Shown here piece after piece: positions 23,727-33,240 of a DNA stretch of 64,000 nt (its first letter is position 1; every line of letters starts with the position of its first letter). Both the position numbers and the translations under genes were made by a program. The DNA is from Halodesulfovibrio aestuarii. Its GTDB lineage: Bacteria; Desulfobacterota; Desulfovibrionia; Desulfovibrionales; Desulfovibrionaceae. The stretch lies in the NCBI RefSeq assembly GCF_050571805.1, contig NZ_CP192219.1; one strand, 5' to 3'. The notes beneath the pieces are model-generated. The model ran no database searches. It had not been told where the DNA came from and was given only the letters and a program-made list of their open reading frames with translations.

Positions 23727-25661
23727 TTATTTTACTTCAGTGTAGTCAGCATCAACGACGTCTTCGTCGTCTTTTTTCTGCTGAGCACCCGCTCCAGCGT
23801 CTGCGCCGCCGCCGCAAGTGCCGCCTGCACATCCACCTTCAGCACCCTGAGCCTGCTGTGCGTAAAGCTGTTCAGCAAGTTTGTGGGATGCCTGAGAAAG
23901 CTCTTCAGTAGCAGCTTTTACAGCGTCTACGTCGATTGTTTCAGCTTCGAGCAGCTTTTTAAGTGCTTCTGCTTTGCCTTCGAGTTCAGCTTTCAGATCA
24001 GCGTCAAGTTTATCACCAAGCTCATTAACTGATTTTTCAGTTGTGTAGATAAGGGTGTCAGCCTGGTTACGAACTTCGATCGCTTCCTGCTTTTTCTTAT
24101 CTTCATCAGCGTGTGCTTCTGCTTCTTTAACGAGGTTTTCAATTTCTTCGTCAGAGAGACCGGAAGAAGCGGTGATGCGGATAGACTGTTCTTTACCGGT
24201 ACCAAGGTCTTTCGCGGATACGCTTACGATACCGTTAGCATCGATGTCGAAAGTTACTTCGATCTGCGGAACACCGCGTGGAGCTGCTGGAATACCAGTC
24301 AGTTCGAAACGACCGAGAGTCATGTTGTCACTGGCCATTGGGCGTTCACCCTGCAGTACGTGAATAGATACTGAAGGCTGGTTGTCAGCAGCAGTGGTAA
24401 AGGTCTGAGACTTCTTGGTAGGGATAGTGGTGTTACGCTCGATGAGCTTAGTAGCCACGCCGCCAAGAGTTTCAATACCAAGGGACAGAGGAGAAACGTC
24501 GAGGAGAAGAACGTCCTTAACGTCACCTGCAAGGATACCACCCTGAATTGCTGCACCCATGGATACAACTTCGTCCGGGTTAACAGAGCGGTTAGGCTCT
24601 TTACCGAAGAAGTCGGAAACAACTTTCTGTACGAGAGGCATACGGGTCATACCACCGACGAGGATTACTTCGTCAATGTCGCCTGCTTTGAGACCTGCGT
24701 CAGCAAGAGCTTTCTGGCAAGGGCCTTGAGTGCGTTTTACAAGATCACCAACAAGGGTTTCAAGTTTAGCACGGGAAAGCTTAAGCATAAGGTGCTTAGG
24801 GCCAGTCTGGTCTGCAGTGATAAACGGCAGGTTGATTTCTGATTCCATGGAAGTGGAAAGGTCTTTCTTTGCTTTTTCTGCTGCTTCTTTAAGACGCTGC
24901 AGAGCCATACGGTCAGTAGAAAGATCAAGGCCTGCATTTTCGTTTTTGAACTCTTCAACAAGGTAGTTGATGATTGCGAGGTCAAAATCTTCACCGCCGA
25001 GGAAGGTGTCACCGTTAGTTGCAAGTACTTCAACAACGTTGTCGCCAACTTCGAGGATAGAGATATCGAAAGTACCGCCGCCAAGGTCGAATACTGCGAT
25101 TTTTTCGTTTGCTTTTTTATCGAGACCGTATGCAAGGGAAGCTGCAGTAGGTTCGTTAATGATACGTTTAACTTCAAGACCGGCAATTTTACCTGCGTCT
25201 TTAGTAGCCTGACGCTGGGAGTCGTTGAAGTATGCTGGAACAGTAATAACTGCTTCAGTTACTGCTTCACCGAGGTATGCTTCAGCATCAGCTTTAAGTT
25301 TACCAAGTACCATAGCAGATACTTCGGCAGGGGAGTAACTACGGCCTTCAACTTCAACATAAGCTTCGCCGTTTTTACCCTCTACGATTTTGTAAGGAGA
25401 GTGGTCAGCCCAACGTTTTACTTCCGGGGTGTTAAACTGACGACCAACAAGGCGTTTAATTGCGAATATAGTACGCTCAGGGTTGGTTACAGCCTGACGT
25501 TTAGCAATGTCGCCAACGAGACGCTCTTTATCGGTGAAACCTACAATAGAAGGTGTAGTACGACCACCCTCTGGGTTGGTTACGCACTTAGGATCTTTAC
25601 CTTCCATGATGTAGACACAAGAGTTAGTTGTGCCGAGGTCGATACCAATAATTTTACCCAT
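23727..25661 (-). CDS. dnaK: Chaperone DnaK (Hsp70)
   Basis: Cytoplasmic Hsp70 of 644 residues, full length. The N-terminal IIGIDLGTTNSCVYIMEG phosphate loop, VFDLGGGTFDISILEV and ILVGGMTRMPLVQKVV are the three Hsp70 signatures. The substrate-binding domain starts DVLLLDVSPLSLGIETLGGV. The C-terminus has a Gly/Ala/Cys-rich linker, GGCAGGTCGGGADAGAGAQ, with an unusual run of cysteines, then EDVVDADYTEVK. The ribosome site gaggaggtttaaac is very strong. grpE lies upstream but is separated by its own terminator, so dnaK has an independent promoter. No CIRCE element is seen. Confidence 0.98.
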   Translation of the reverse strand: MGKIIGIDLGTTNSCVYIMEGKDPKCVTNPEGGRTTPSIVGFTDKERLVGDIAKRQAVTNPERTIFAIKRLVGRQFNTPEVKRWADHSPYKIVEGKNGEAYVEVEGRSYSPAEVSAMVLGKLKADAEAYLGEAVTEAVITVPAYFNDSQRQATKDAGKIAGLEVKRIINEPTAASLAYGLDKKANEKIAVFDLGGGTFDISILEVGDNVVEVLATNGDTFLGGEDFDLAIINYLVEEFKNENAGLDLSTDRMALQRLKEAAEKAKKDLSTSMESEINLPFITADQTGPKHLMLKLSRAKLETLVGDLVKRTQGPCQKALADAGLKAGDIDEVILVGGMTRMPLVQKVVSDFFGKEPNRSVNPDEVVSMGAAIQGGILAGDVKDVLLLDVSPLSLGIETLGGVATKLIERNTTIPTKKSQTFTTAADNQPSVSIHVLQGERPMASDNMTLGRFELTGIPAAPRGVPQIEVTFDIDANGIVSVSAKDLGTGKEQSIRITASSGLSDEEIENLVKEAEAHADEDKKKQEAIEVRNQADTLIYTTEKSVNELGDKLDADLKAELEGKAEALKKLLEAETIDVDAVKAATEELSQASHKLAEQLYAQQAQGAEGGCAGGTCGGGADAGAGAQQKKDDEDVVDADYTEVK

Positions 25662-25966
25662 GTTTAAACCTCCTCATGAGAAAACTCTCACGAATATTAT
25701 CTTAAATTATAAAGAACCAGAGTAATCTGGCTTTTAGTCTTTGATGTTCCAAAATTTAAGCACGTTTTTTTTGCGGGCAAGGGGCACTTGTTATTTTTTT
25801 TTACCAAAGTTGATGTGTCAGTTGCTGTTATTCATGCTTTGTTGGTGAAAATGTTTTTAGAATCAGTGTGTTACGCGTTTTGCTGTATGTGGTAAAAAAA
25901 ACTCAAAAAGTTGAGAAAAGATTACTGGACAGCCAAGTGACGATGACGTTTTATTCTATTTTGAAT
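25662..25966. other. dnaK upstream region
   Basis: About 300 AT-rich bases between the grpE terminator and dnaK. There is a small inverted repeat, ccaga/tctgg, about 50 bases before the ATG. I see no CIRCE and no clear sigma-32 promoter. Confidence 0.5.
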
Positions 25967-26001
25967 AAATGAAAAATGGCTGCCGATAAAAATCGGCAGC
26001 C
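25967..26001 (-). terminator. Terminator of grpE
   Basis: Ten-bp perfect stem ggctgccgat/atcggcagcc with a 4-base loop, followed by atttttcattt on the minus strand, downstream of grpE. Confidence 0.9.
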
Positions 26002-26048
26002 ATAGAAATCTAAATAATGCGTGAAGCGCAAGATATTGTTGTAGCGAA

Positions 26049-26606
26049 TTATTTGCCGCCGGAAACAATAACTTTTGCAGGACGTAAGAGGCGTTCTTTA
26101 AGTTTGTAACCACGTTGCATTATTTGTTTAACGTGACCCTCAGGTACATCTTCACAGTTTTCCTGACCAACGGCTTCATGGACTTCAGGGTTGAATTCGT
26201 CATTTACATTGCCAAGCGGGCAAAGACCGTGTCGCTCGATAGCTTCAAGGAGGAGCTTCTGGGTCATTTCAACGCCGATGAGCATATTCTCACAACCTTC
26301 AAGGTTGCGGCCGTAGTCAATAGCAAGCTGGAGATTGTCCAGAGTAGGGAGCAAGTCGCTCAGCACAGATTCTGTTGCATACTTGAACTGTTCTTCACGT
26401 TCTCGCTGGAGACGTTTTTTGAAATTTTCCATTTCTGCAAGGCAGCGGAGGCGAACTTCTTCAGCATCCTGCATGGTGTTACAGTCAGGGCATACGCGTT
26501 CTTTTGAAAGTTGCTGCAACTCTTCGTCAGAGATTACAATTTCAGAAGTCTGTTCCTGTTCTGTGTTTTCTGCTGTTTCTTCTGGTTTCACAGTATCTTC
26601 ACCCAT
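26049..26606 (-). CDS. grpE: Nucleotide exchange factor GrpE
   Basis: Co-chaperone that releases ADP from DnaK, 185 residues. The long coiled-coil N-terminal half contains LRCLAEMENFKKRLQREREEQ, typical of GrpE. The C-terminal beta domain has NDEFNPEVHEAVGQ and KQIMQRGYKLKERLLRPAKVIVSGG. The region ERVCPDCNTMQDAEE around residue 40 has a Cys-x2-Cys that is unusual for GrpE. The ribosome site aaggagctagcag supports the start. dnaJ is not adjacent. Confidence 0.95.
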   Translation of the reverse strand: MGEDTVKPEETAENTEQEQTSEIVISDEELQQLSKERVCPDCNTMQDAEEVRLRCLAEMENFKKRLQREREEQFKYATESVLSDLLPTLDNLQLAIDYGRNLEGCENMLIGVEMTQKLLLEAIERHGLCPLGNVNDEFNPEVHEAVGQENCEDVPEGHVKQIMQRGYKLKERLLRPAKVIVSGGK

Positions 26607-27001
26607 TCTGCTAGCTCCTTATATCCTTATGCTGCTTTACAGTAATAGTAAAAGCAGTGACGAATTATTAGTGCAAATATATTTTTCCCAAACGTACGTT
26701 GTTCGGGTTTCAGACAACGTTGTATGCTTTTTCAGTATACATTATTGAGACGCAAGTTCCCACATATCCTAGCACATCGTGAACAGACGGGTAACAACGA
26801 GGTAACTACCTGTCAAGATGCGGGGTTGCGTATGTTATCTGTCTTGTTTGTTAATGTCTTGAAATTATTTAATTAAAATTGAAATGTGTTTGCATAATAT
26901 TTTCAACCGATATTGTGCAAGCGAGTGCTGTTGAACCACGAGGCTCGTAGAGCATGTGAGGTGAGTCGTTCTATATTTCATGTTTCTTTTTTCTGTGAAT
27001 A
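26607..27001. other. Spacer with conserved-looking secondary structure
   Basis: About 400 bases between grpE and the AsmA gene terminator. On the plus strand it carries a hairpin, ttgcataatat/atattgtgcaa, at 26890-26920. A short acga/tcgt hairpin lies around 26940, and a terminator able to act rightwards follows. No coding frame is credible. It may hold a small RNA. Confidence 0.4.
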
Positions 27002-27041
27002 AGAAAAAGGCTGTCCAATGCATATGGACAGCCTTTTGTTT
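27002..27041. terminator. Bidirectional terminator downstream of the AsmA gene
   Basis: Thirteen-bp stem aaaaggctgtcca/tggacagcctttt. T runs occur on both strands. On the minus strand it ends the AsmA gene. Confidence 0.88.
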
Positions 27042-27080
27042 TTTAATGTCAGCTTCAATATTACGTGGCTGATTTATACG

Positions 27081-29219
27081 TTATTTGAAAAGATTCTTTA
27101 ATCCTTTCTCCAGTTGTTTAAGTGGGTTTTCGTCTTTGTTTTCTTTGTTGAGCAACGTCTTGGCGATGTCTTCCACTGAAGATCCGAGGAAGCGTTTCAT
27201 ATCAACTTTGTAATTTGGCTTTGAGAGTTTGCCACTGATGACCACAGGGATAACAGGGACGTTATCAAATTTAAGGTCAGCCTTATAGTGGATCGAGTCT
27301 GATGCAAGGTTTGCGAAACCGCTGCCGTTTGCGTTCAGTTCAGTTGCTTTCATGATGAAGTCGTTGTTGGAGATACGTCCGTTTTTAGCGAACAATGTGC
27401 CACGGATAACCTGATATGGTTGTGCGGTAAGTGAGCTTTTCACTTTTTTCTGCAGGGAACCTTCCAGAAGCTCAAGGGTTCCCGGAGGAAGAATTTTCAG
27501 GCCTGTCAGGGTGCCGTCAGTTGCGTTGAATGTGGCTTTACCGTTCAGTGTACTGCTCACTGTTTCCTGTGTAGTTCCATATGCGGAAAGGGATGCATTA
27601 ACAAAGAGCTTACCGCTTGCGTATTCGGTTCCGGTAAATGTTTTTGTAATGTTCGCCAGATTCATTTTATCTGTAGTCAGCGTAATAGATGATACAGGCA
27701 GGGCACCACGTAAATCGGTTTTAAGTGTACTGGCTACATCACCTTCAAAGACGCGGAATTGAAGAGGGTTAATTGTGATAACACCGTCTTTGCCTTTTCC
27801 CAGCGCTTTTATATTTGAGATTGTAAGGTCGTTTACAAGCAGTTTGTTGATGGTAATATCAACATTTGCATTCAGTTTAGCAAGAGTCTTCGGTGCAACC
27901 GCTTTGGCAATATTTTGTTCAGCCTTGAGCTCGACATTAGTGCTACGAGCTTTGATTCTTGGCGAGGTGGCACTTGTTTTTGATTTAGTTGTGTCGTCAG
28001 AAGTCTCAGTGCGTTCTTTAAACAACTTACCAAGTGCGATGTATGGATCAAGGTTCAGGTGTTCTGCATTTAGACGCAGACGCAGTTGCGGTTTATTCCC
28101 GAAGTAGTACTGGAAATCTCCATTAAGCGGATGTCCTTCGAGGCTGCCCTGAATATCGTTGAGAGCAATGTTGTCCGGAATCAGTTTGAGCTGCATGGAA
28201 AGAATGAGCTCTGAATTGTTGTTAGCAGGTTGTGGTGAAGAAATACCAAGTGCCTTAGCAATTTTCCTGTAGTCGGCATGAAGGTTCAGATGGCCTGTAA
28301 CATCTAATTCATTAGAGTACGCCACGTTACCTGTGAGGTTTACTACAGTATTGTATGCGGAGAGTTCGCCTTTATGTACAGTGATAGACTGGTCTTTAAG
28401 CTGCGCTGTAAGAGCTGTGCGGGCATGGATGCTTGCCTGTTCTCCCGGTACATCTTTGCCTTTCGGTTCAAGTGTTATATCAATATTTGTTACGTCAACA
28501 GTGCTAAGGTCTTCGGAAGGCGTTGCTTCAAGAGTCATCGAGAATGGAGACTCAATGGCCGGTTTTTGTGCCACAGCTATTCCGTTAACATTTAAGGTGA
28601 AAGATTCACCTGCACGGAATGCAGAAGAAGCAAGTGAAAGATCTTTAATAGAATACTTCTGTTCCTTGCGTTGATTTTCGTACGTGATGTTGGTGTCGGT
28701 AACTGACAGTGATTCAATAAGCAGAGCGGCAAGAGCCATGGATTCTGTTTGTGTTGCTTTAGGCTTTGGTGATTTTATAATAGAACCGTGATGCTTTGTT
28801 TTGTCTGGAGCAGACTTTGGCGGCGCGAATGTCCAGTTGTTCACACCCTTTTTATTCTCAATAAGATTAAGTGTTAAGCCATTCAGAACAACGTCTGAAA
28901 ATTCAATCTTGCGGAAAAAGAGTGGCAGAACTTTAACGCTGGCTTTAGCCTGTGTGACAGACGCAAAAGCTTCGTCAGGAAATCCTTTCGGATTATTCAT
29001 GGAGACTTCGCCAAGGCTTATACCGAACCACGGGAAAAAGGTAAGGGAGATATCACCGTTAAAAGTGAGTTCCCTGCCGGTGGCGTCGTATACTGCACTG
29101 GAAATTTCCTGTTTGTAGTCGTTAGGGTCGACAAGGGTTGTGAGGGATATAGCTGCAATAACCAGTAGGGTTATGAGCGTGCCTGCGACTGCCAGAATAA
29201 TTTTAGCTATCAGATTCAT
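27081..29219 (-). CDS. AsmA family protein
   Basis: A 712-residue inner-membrane-anchored protein. One N-terminal helix (IILAVAGTLITLLVIAAISLTTL) is followed by LVDPNDYKQEISSAVYDATGRELTFNGDISLTFFPWFGISLGEVSMNN, the AsmA signature. The long periplasmic part is beta-rich with a low-complexity Pro/Lys linker near residue 150. The C-terminal region has the AsmA_2 block LNGKATFNATDGTLTGLKIL and a short basic tail. AsmA-like proteins are proposed to move phospholipids towards the outer membrane. The ribosome site is gagagctccact. It is a single gene. Confidence 0.88.
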   Translation of the reverse strand: MNLIAKIILAVAGTLITLLVIAAISLTTLVDPNDYKQEISSAVYDATGRELTFNGDISLTFFPWFGISLGEVSMNNPKGFPDEAFASVTQAKASVKVLPLFFRKIEFSDVVLNGLTLNLIENKKGVNNWTFAPPKSAPDKTKHHGSIIKSPKPKATQTESMALAALLIESLSVTDTNITYENQRKEQKYSIKDLSLASSAFRAGESFTLNVNGIAVAQKPAIESPFSMTLEATPSEDLSTVDVTNIDITLEPKGKDVPGEQASIHARTALTAQLKDQSITVHKGELSAYNTVVNLTGNVAYSNELDVTGHLNLHADYRKIAKALGISSPQPANNNSELILSMQLKLIPDNIALNDIQGSLEGHPLNGDFQYYFGNKPQLRLRLNAEHLNLDPYIALGKLFKERTETSDDTTKSKTSATSPRIKARSTNVELKAEQNIAKAVAPKTLAKLNANVDITINKLLVNDLTISNIKALGKGKDGVITINPLQFRVFEGDVASTLKTDLRGALPVSSITLTTDKMNLANITKTFTGTEYASGKLFVNASLSAYGTTQETVSSTLNGKATFNATDGTLTGLKILPPGTLELLEGSLQKKVKSSLTAQPYQVIRGTLFAKNGRISNNDFIMKATELNANGSGFANLASDSIHYKADLKFDNVPVIPVVISGKLSKPNYKVDMKRFLGSSVEDIAKTLLNKENKDENPLKQLEKGLKNLFK

Positions 29220-29395
29220 AGTGGAGCTCTCTTGTTGTTGGAGAAGATAGCGGGATTCAACTTTATTAATATATTCAGTAACATTACGTAAAAAATTCTA
29301 CAAACATTATGGCATGATATATGATATGTATTGTGTGTATGTGTCAAATCTGTATAACATGCTGACAATAAAGTGCTTTTTCGCACTGGTGGGTA

Positions 29396-30979
29396 ATGCA
29401 AAAAATAGGTACACACTTCGTTATGAATAATACAGTCACTACATCCATTACGCCAGCTCTTATGTTGCAAGGTACTAGTTCCAATGCAGGAAAAAGCGTA
29501 CTTACTGCCGCCCTTTGTCGCATTTTATTGCAGGATGGGTTTTCCGTAGCTCCATTTAAGGCACAGAATATGGCGCTTAATTCTTTTGTAACACCCAATG
29601 GTGAAGAGATAGGCCGTGCGCAAGCTGTACAGGCTGCAGCATGTCGACTTGAACCTGACGTGCGGATGAACCCTGTGTTGTTGAAGCCTTCGTCTGATAC
29701 AGGCTCTCAAGTTATTGTATTGGGTAAGCCTGTGGCAAATATGCGGGTGAAAGAATACATGAACTATAAGGCAACCGCCTTTCGACATGTCCAGACAGCC
29801 TATGATTCTATTGCAGCAGAGCACGATGTTATGGTGCTTGAAGGTGCCGGAAGTCCTGCGGAAATAAACTTGAAGGCGCATGATATCGTCAATATGCAGA
29901 TGGCACGGTACGCACGGGCAAAAGTATTGCTCGTGGGTGATATCGATAGAGGAGGTGTTTTTGCATCTCTCGTAGGAACAATGGAGCTTTTGGATACATG
30001 GGAAAAAGATTTAGTTGCAGGCTTTATCCTTAACCGCTTCCGTGGTGACGTAACATTACTTGATTCTGCCCTCGAATTTACAACAAACCGAACAAACAAG
30101 CCGTTCTTTGGTGTAGTGCCATACCTGATGCAGTTAGGACTCCCTGAAGAAGATTCTGTCACATTCAAGGAAGCAATAGGACGTCAGTTTCCGCTACGCG
30201 ATGATGCTCTTGATATCGTGCTGCTTGATCTTCCACATATTGCTAACTTTACAGATGTAGATGCGTTCAGCATTGAACCGGATGTTGCGTTGCGCGTGGT
30301 AAACTCCATTGAGCAGATCGGTAATCCAGACTGTATTATTATTCCCGGTTCTAAAAATACACCGGGTGACCTTCTCTGGTTGCACAAAAGTGGATTAGGT
30401 GCAGCCGTAAAGAATTTTGCAGAAGCCGGTGGTGTTGTTACAGGTATCTGCGGTGGTTTCCAAATGCTTGGCGATACAGTGTCAGATCCTGCATCGATCG
30501 AGTACGTGGAACAAGCTTCAAGCACAAAAGATACTAGTATACACGCCACACAACAGGGGCTTGGATTATTGCCATTGCGCACTGTAATGGGGGAAGAAAA
30601 AGTTCTTACCAGAGTTACAGGTACGCATGTGCCAACGGGGAATACTGTAACTGGATATGAAATTCATCACGGTGTGACAGAAGCAGCAGGGTCTCAAAAA
30701 ATGCAGTCTGCAATTGCACGCGAAGATGGAACAATCATCGGGTACGGCTTAGCAGACAGCCATAGTTTCCAAAGTGTATGGGGAACGTACCTGCATGGTG
30801 TATTTGATAACGACGAGTTTCGTAGAGCGTTCCTCAACGATCTTCGAATCCGTAAAGGGCTTTCTCCGTTGCAGGGAGTGCAAGCCTCTTTTTCTATTGA
30901 TCCGGCTCTGGACAGGCTTGCCTACACAGTGCGTGAGGCGCTTGATATGAAAAAAGTCTATGAAGTTCTTGGTCTGTAG
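29396..30979 (+). CDS. cobQ: Cobyric acid synthase CobQ
   Basis: Amidates the b, d, e and g carboxyl groups of adenosyl-cobyrinic acid a,c-diamide with glutamine and ATP in B12 synthesis, 527 residues. The N-terminal P-loop region LMLQGTSSNAGKSVLTAALCRIL and FKAQNMALNSFV are clear. VLEGAGSPAEINL and GDIDRGGVFASLVGT follow. The glutamine amidotransferase domain contains GVVTGICGGFQMLGDTV with the nucleophile Cys, and the late HGVF. The start may be the ATG at base 29396 or at base 29423; neither has a good ribosome site. No B12 riboswitch is visible. Confidence 0.95.
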   Translation: MQKIGTHFVMNNTVTTSITPALMLQGTSSNAGKSVLTAALCRILLQDGFSVAPFKAQNMALNSFVTPNGEEIGRAQAVQAAACRLEPDVRMNPVLLKPSSDTGSQVIVLGKPVANMRVKEYMNYKATAFRHVQTAYDSIAAEHDVMVLEGAGSPAEINLKAHDIVNMQMARYARAKVLLVGDIDRGGVFASLVGTMELLDTWEKDLVAGFILNRFRGDVTLLDSALEFTTNRTNKPFFGVVPYLMQLGLPEEDSVTFKEAIGRQFPLRDDALDIVLLDLPHIANFTDVDAFSIEPDVALRVVNSIEQIGNPDCIIIPGSKNTPGDLLWLHKSGLGAAVKNFAEAGGVVTGICGGFQMLGDTVSDPASIEYVEQASSTKDTSIHATQQGLGLLPLRTVMGEEKVLTRVTGTHVPTGNTVTGYEIHHGVTEAAGSQKMQSAIAREDGTIIGYGLADSHSFQSVWGTYLHGVFDNDEFRRAFLNDLRIRKGLSPLQGVQASFSIDPALDRLAYTVREALDMKKVYEVLGL

Positions 30980-31116
30980 AGACACTGCCACACAAAGCTA
31001 TCGCACATAAAAATAGAAAATTTGTACATCACTCCACGTTGTACCCCTTGGGTAGGACTGCTCATTGTGTATGGTAACCCGAAAAGTAGAGTAAATTTTT
31101 AGGGTACGGAGGATGT

Positions 31117-32199
31117 ATGACCATATCAAGTCAGCGAACAATTCATAGGTATGTTGGTGACGGCGCACAAGATAAGTGGCCAGTGCTGTTCAGGTTTCTT
31201 GAACCAGAGCATGTGAAGGCAATCAGGACATCAGTTGATGGAGTGGATATCCCGTTGGTGTACGGAGCGGAATATTCCGTTGAAGTGCTGGAAGGGGGTG
31301 GTGGCCGTTGTGTGGCCGCGTTGGCGCAGGATGAACAGATTACACTGTTTCTTGATGTACCTTTGACGCAGGAAACAGACTTGCGGAATGCTGGGAAGTT
31401 GAGTGCTGAAGCTATTGAACGGATGTCTGACAAGCTGACGCTTGCGTTGCAGCAGCAACGGGAAGATTTAGAACGATGTGTACAGGTTCCTACAACGTCT
31501 TCGGCAACGCCGGAGCAATTAATGCAGGAACTGACCGACTCGGCTTCGACTGCTGTGAGTGCAAAGGAAGAACTGACCGTCATTAAAGAACAGACGTTGC
31601 AGCTTAAGAACGAAAGCGCAGCGCAAGTTGGTCTGGCTGCGTCAGAGGTGGTAAAGGCGCAGGAGGTGGTGTCTGATGCAGCGGTGTTGGTTTCAGATGC
31701 ACAGAGTTTGATTAAAAGTGCACAGAATTTGATAGAACAGGCCACTGGTGATTCCGGGAATACAGCTGTTGAAGAATTGCTAAGCGGCATGGTTATTCCG
31801 TTTAACGGAACAGTGAATAGCGCAGGACATCCCGTAAGCAGAATGACCGGTGCGGAAGATGTGAAGTATGCGTTGTGTGATGGACGAACTTACGCGGCGC
31901 CAGATGGAGCATTTGTGGTTACACCGGATTTGCGTGACAAATTTATTGCCGGTGCAGGTAAGGTCTATGCGCAGGGTGAAACTGGCGGCTCAAATACCGT
32001 AGAGCTGACCGTGGCACAGCTACCAGCGCACTCACATTCTATTCGTGCGTATAAGAATGATGGCACAACAACATATAACGATTTAATGACATCTGCCCGT
32101 ACTACCACGGCAGAGCGAAATGTTAGCGAAAGCGGTGGGTCGGAACCGCATGAAAACCGTCCGCCATTTTATGCTTTGGCGTATTTGATGAAGCTATAG
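31117..32199 (+). CDS. Orphan phage tail-fibre/collar-like protein
   Basis: A 360-residue protein. Residues about 8-125 resemble the T7 tail-fibre N-terminal domain: IHRYVGDGAQDKWPVLFRFLEPEHVKAIRTSVDGVDI, then LSAEAIERMSDKLTLALQQQREDL. A helical Ala-rich coiled coil follows, about residues 130-215. The C-terminus has a phage tail-collar-like region (DLRDKFIAGAG, ETGGSNTVELTVAQLPAHSHS, ENRPPFYALAYLMKL). The ribosome site acggaggat is strong. No other phage gene lies nearby. It could be a prophage remnant, a domesticated receptor-binding protein, or a fibre that swaps with a distant phage or tailocin. Confidence 0.75.
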   Translation: MTISSQRTIHRYVGDGAQDKWPVLFRFLEPEHVKAIRTSVDGVDIPLVYGAEYSVEVLEGGGGRCVAALAQDEQITLFLDVPLTQETDLRNAGKLSAEAIERMSDKLTLALQQQREDLERCVQVPTTSSATPEQLMQELTDSASTAVSAKEELTVIKEQTLQLKNESAAQVGLAASEVVKAQEVVSDAAVLVSDAQSLIKSAQNLIEQATGDSGNTAVEELLSGMVIPFNGTVNSAGHPVSRMTGAEDVKYALCDGRTYAAPDGAFVVTPDLRDKFIAGAGKVYAQGETGGSNTVELTVAQLPAHSHSIRAYKNDGTTTYNDLMTSARTTTAERNVSESGGSEPHENRPPFYALAYLMKL

Positions 32200-32254
32200 C
32201 GGTAACTGTGGCACTGGTTATTGTTGACGGACAGTGCGCTAAAGAAATGTACTG

Positions 32255-32283
32255 AAAGCAGGGGGGATTCCCCCTGCTTTTTT
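32255..32283 (+). terminator. Terminator after the tail-fibre-like gene
   Basis: Strong GC-rich stem aaagcagggg/cccctgcttt followed by T7. It could also act for the leftward operon. Confidence 0.92.
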
Positions 32284-32295
32284 ATGTATTGAAAT

Positions 32296-33240
32296 TTATT
32301 TGTGGAAGATTGCGTGGCTTCCCCGTTTTCGCCATGTTTTCCAAGGACTATTAAGAGTGCCGTTTGAATAGACAGTGTAATCGTCGTTCTTATGAAGGAT
32401 GTAGTTGAAGACAGCCATGTCGTTGAGTTTTTCTGTGATGTTTAATCGTTCCATCTCGGAACAGGCAGTTTTTAGAAGTGAAAGAACATCTGGCTTACGT
32501 CCTCCGATGATTCCGCAGTTTCGAATAGGCTTGGCCGCAAATTCTGGAAACTGTCGGCCATAAATTGTCTGAAATTGCTCCAGCATCCATGGATTTTGAC
32601 CAATGGAATTTACTTCCCCTCCTACGAACAGGGAGTAAGAGTAGCGTTCTCTCCATACTGTTCTTTGGCTGGTCAGGAACTCACGCATTGATGATATATT
32701 GCGGGTGGCATTGAGTAGGCGTGATGTGTCAAAGTAGTCCCATATGTTGCGGCGGAGTATGAGGTTGGCGGGGTTTTTGTTAAACCATGCGTCGGAAATA
32801 TCTACAATGAATGCGGTGCGGCAGTCAGGCAGGACGTCAAGTAAATCGCGCGCTGCAAAAAATCGTTCGTCTGCGATGGTGAACTTTCCCGGTGAATAGG
32901 GGACAAAATGTAGGCTGCCTGTGTGATGTGACGGTGTGCTTAATGAAAAAATAAGACGGCATTTGTCCATGAATTTATCAGACAATCCATCGTGAAGAAT
33001 TACCATATTCAGCCCGAGTCGAATGGCACTGTGGAACCAGTCTGCAATGTAATCAAATGATGCGGGCTGAACAGAGATATTGTGTTGTGGATGTATTTTT
33101 TGAGTGAAATAGGCACCGATGACAATATCTTTACAGGTTAGCACGTGGTTCAGTGTTCTGGCTTGTTCTGGCGTACATTGAAGTTCGCCTGAGTTCGTAG
33201 CGGACGGAAAAGGGTGGTCAGCAATACGGGCTGCCTGCAT
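32296..33240 (-). CDS. Putative GT-A type glycosyltransferase-like protein
   Basis: A 314-residue protein with no signal peptide. It has features of nucleotide-sugar transferases of the GT8/GT77-like kind: an IVIGAYFTQKIHPQ first strand, a possible metal motif FIVDISDAWF (D-x-S-D, in place of DxD) near residue 148, GIIGGRK, and NDMAVFNYILH, like the D-x-x-A-x-N block of nucleotide-diphospho-sugar transferases. The assignment is by motif only; the acceptor and sugar are unknown. The ATG overlaps the TAA of the PqqD-like gene (taATG), so they are translationally coupled. Confidence 0.55.
   Translation of the reverse strand: MQAARIADHPFPSATNSGELQCTPEQARTLNHVLTCKDIVIGAYFTQKIHPQHNISVQPASFDYIADWFHSAIRLGLNMVILHDGLSDKFMDKCRLIFSLSTPSHHTGSLHFVPYSPGKFTIADERFFAARDLLDVLPDCRTAFIVDISDAWFNKNPANLILRRNIWDYFDTSRLLNATRNISSMREFLTSQRTVWRERYSYSLFVGGEVNSIGQNPWMLEQFQTIYGRQFPEFAAKPIRNCGIIGGRKPDVLSLLKTACSEMERLNITEKLNDMAVFNYILHKNDDYTVYSNGTLNSPWKTWRKRGSHAIFHK

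Noticed and set aside
24055..25667. Long antisense frames inside dnaK
   Set aside because: High codon-bias shadows of dnaK with no ribosome sites and no domain similarity.
25662..26760. CIRCE element upstream of dnaK or grpE
   Set aside because: No TTAGCACTC-N9-GAGTGCTAA-type repeat was found.
29220..29395. B12 riboswitch before cobQ
   Set aside because: Only 176 bases are available and no B12-box sequence is visible.
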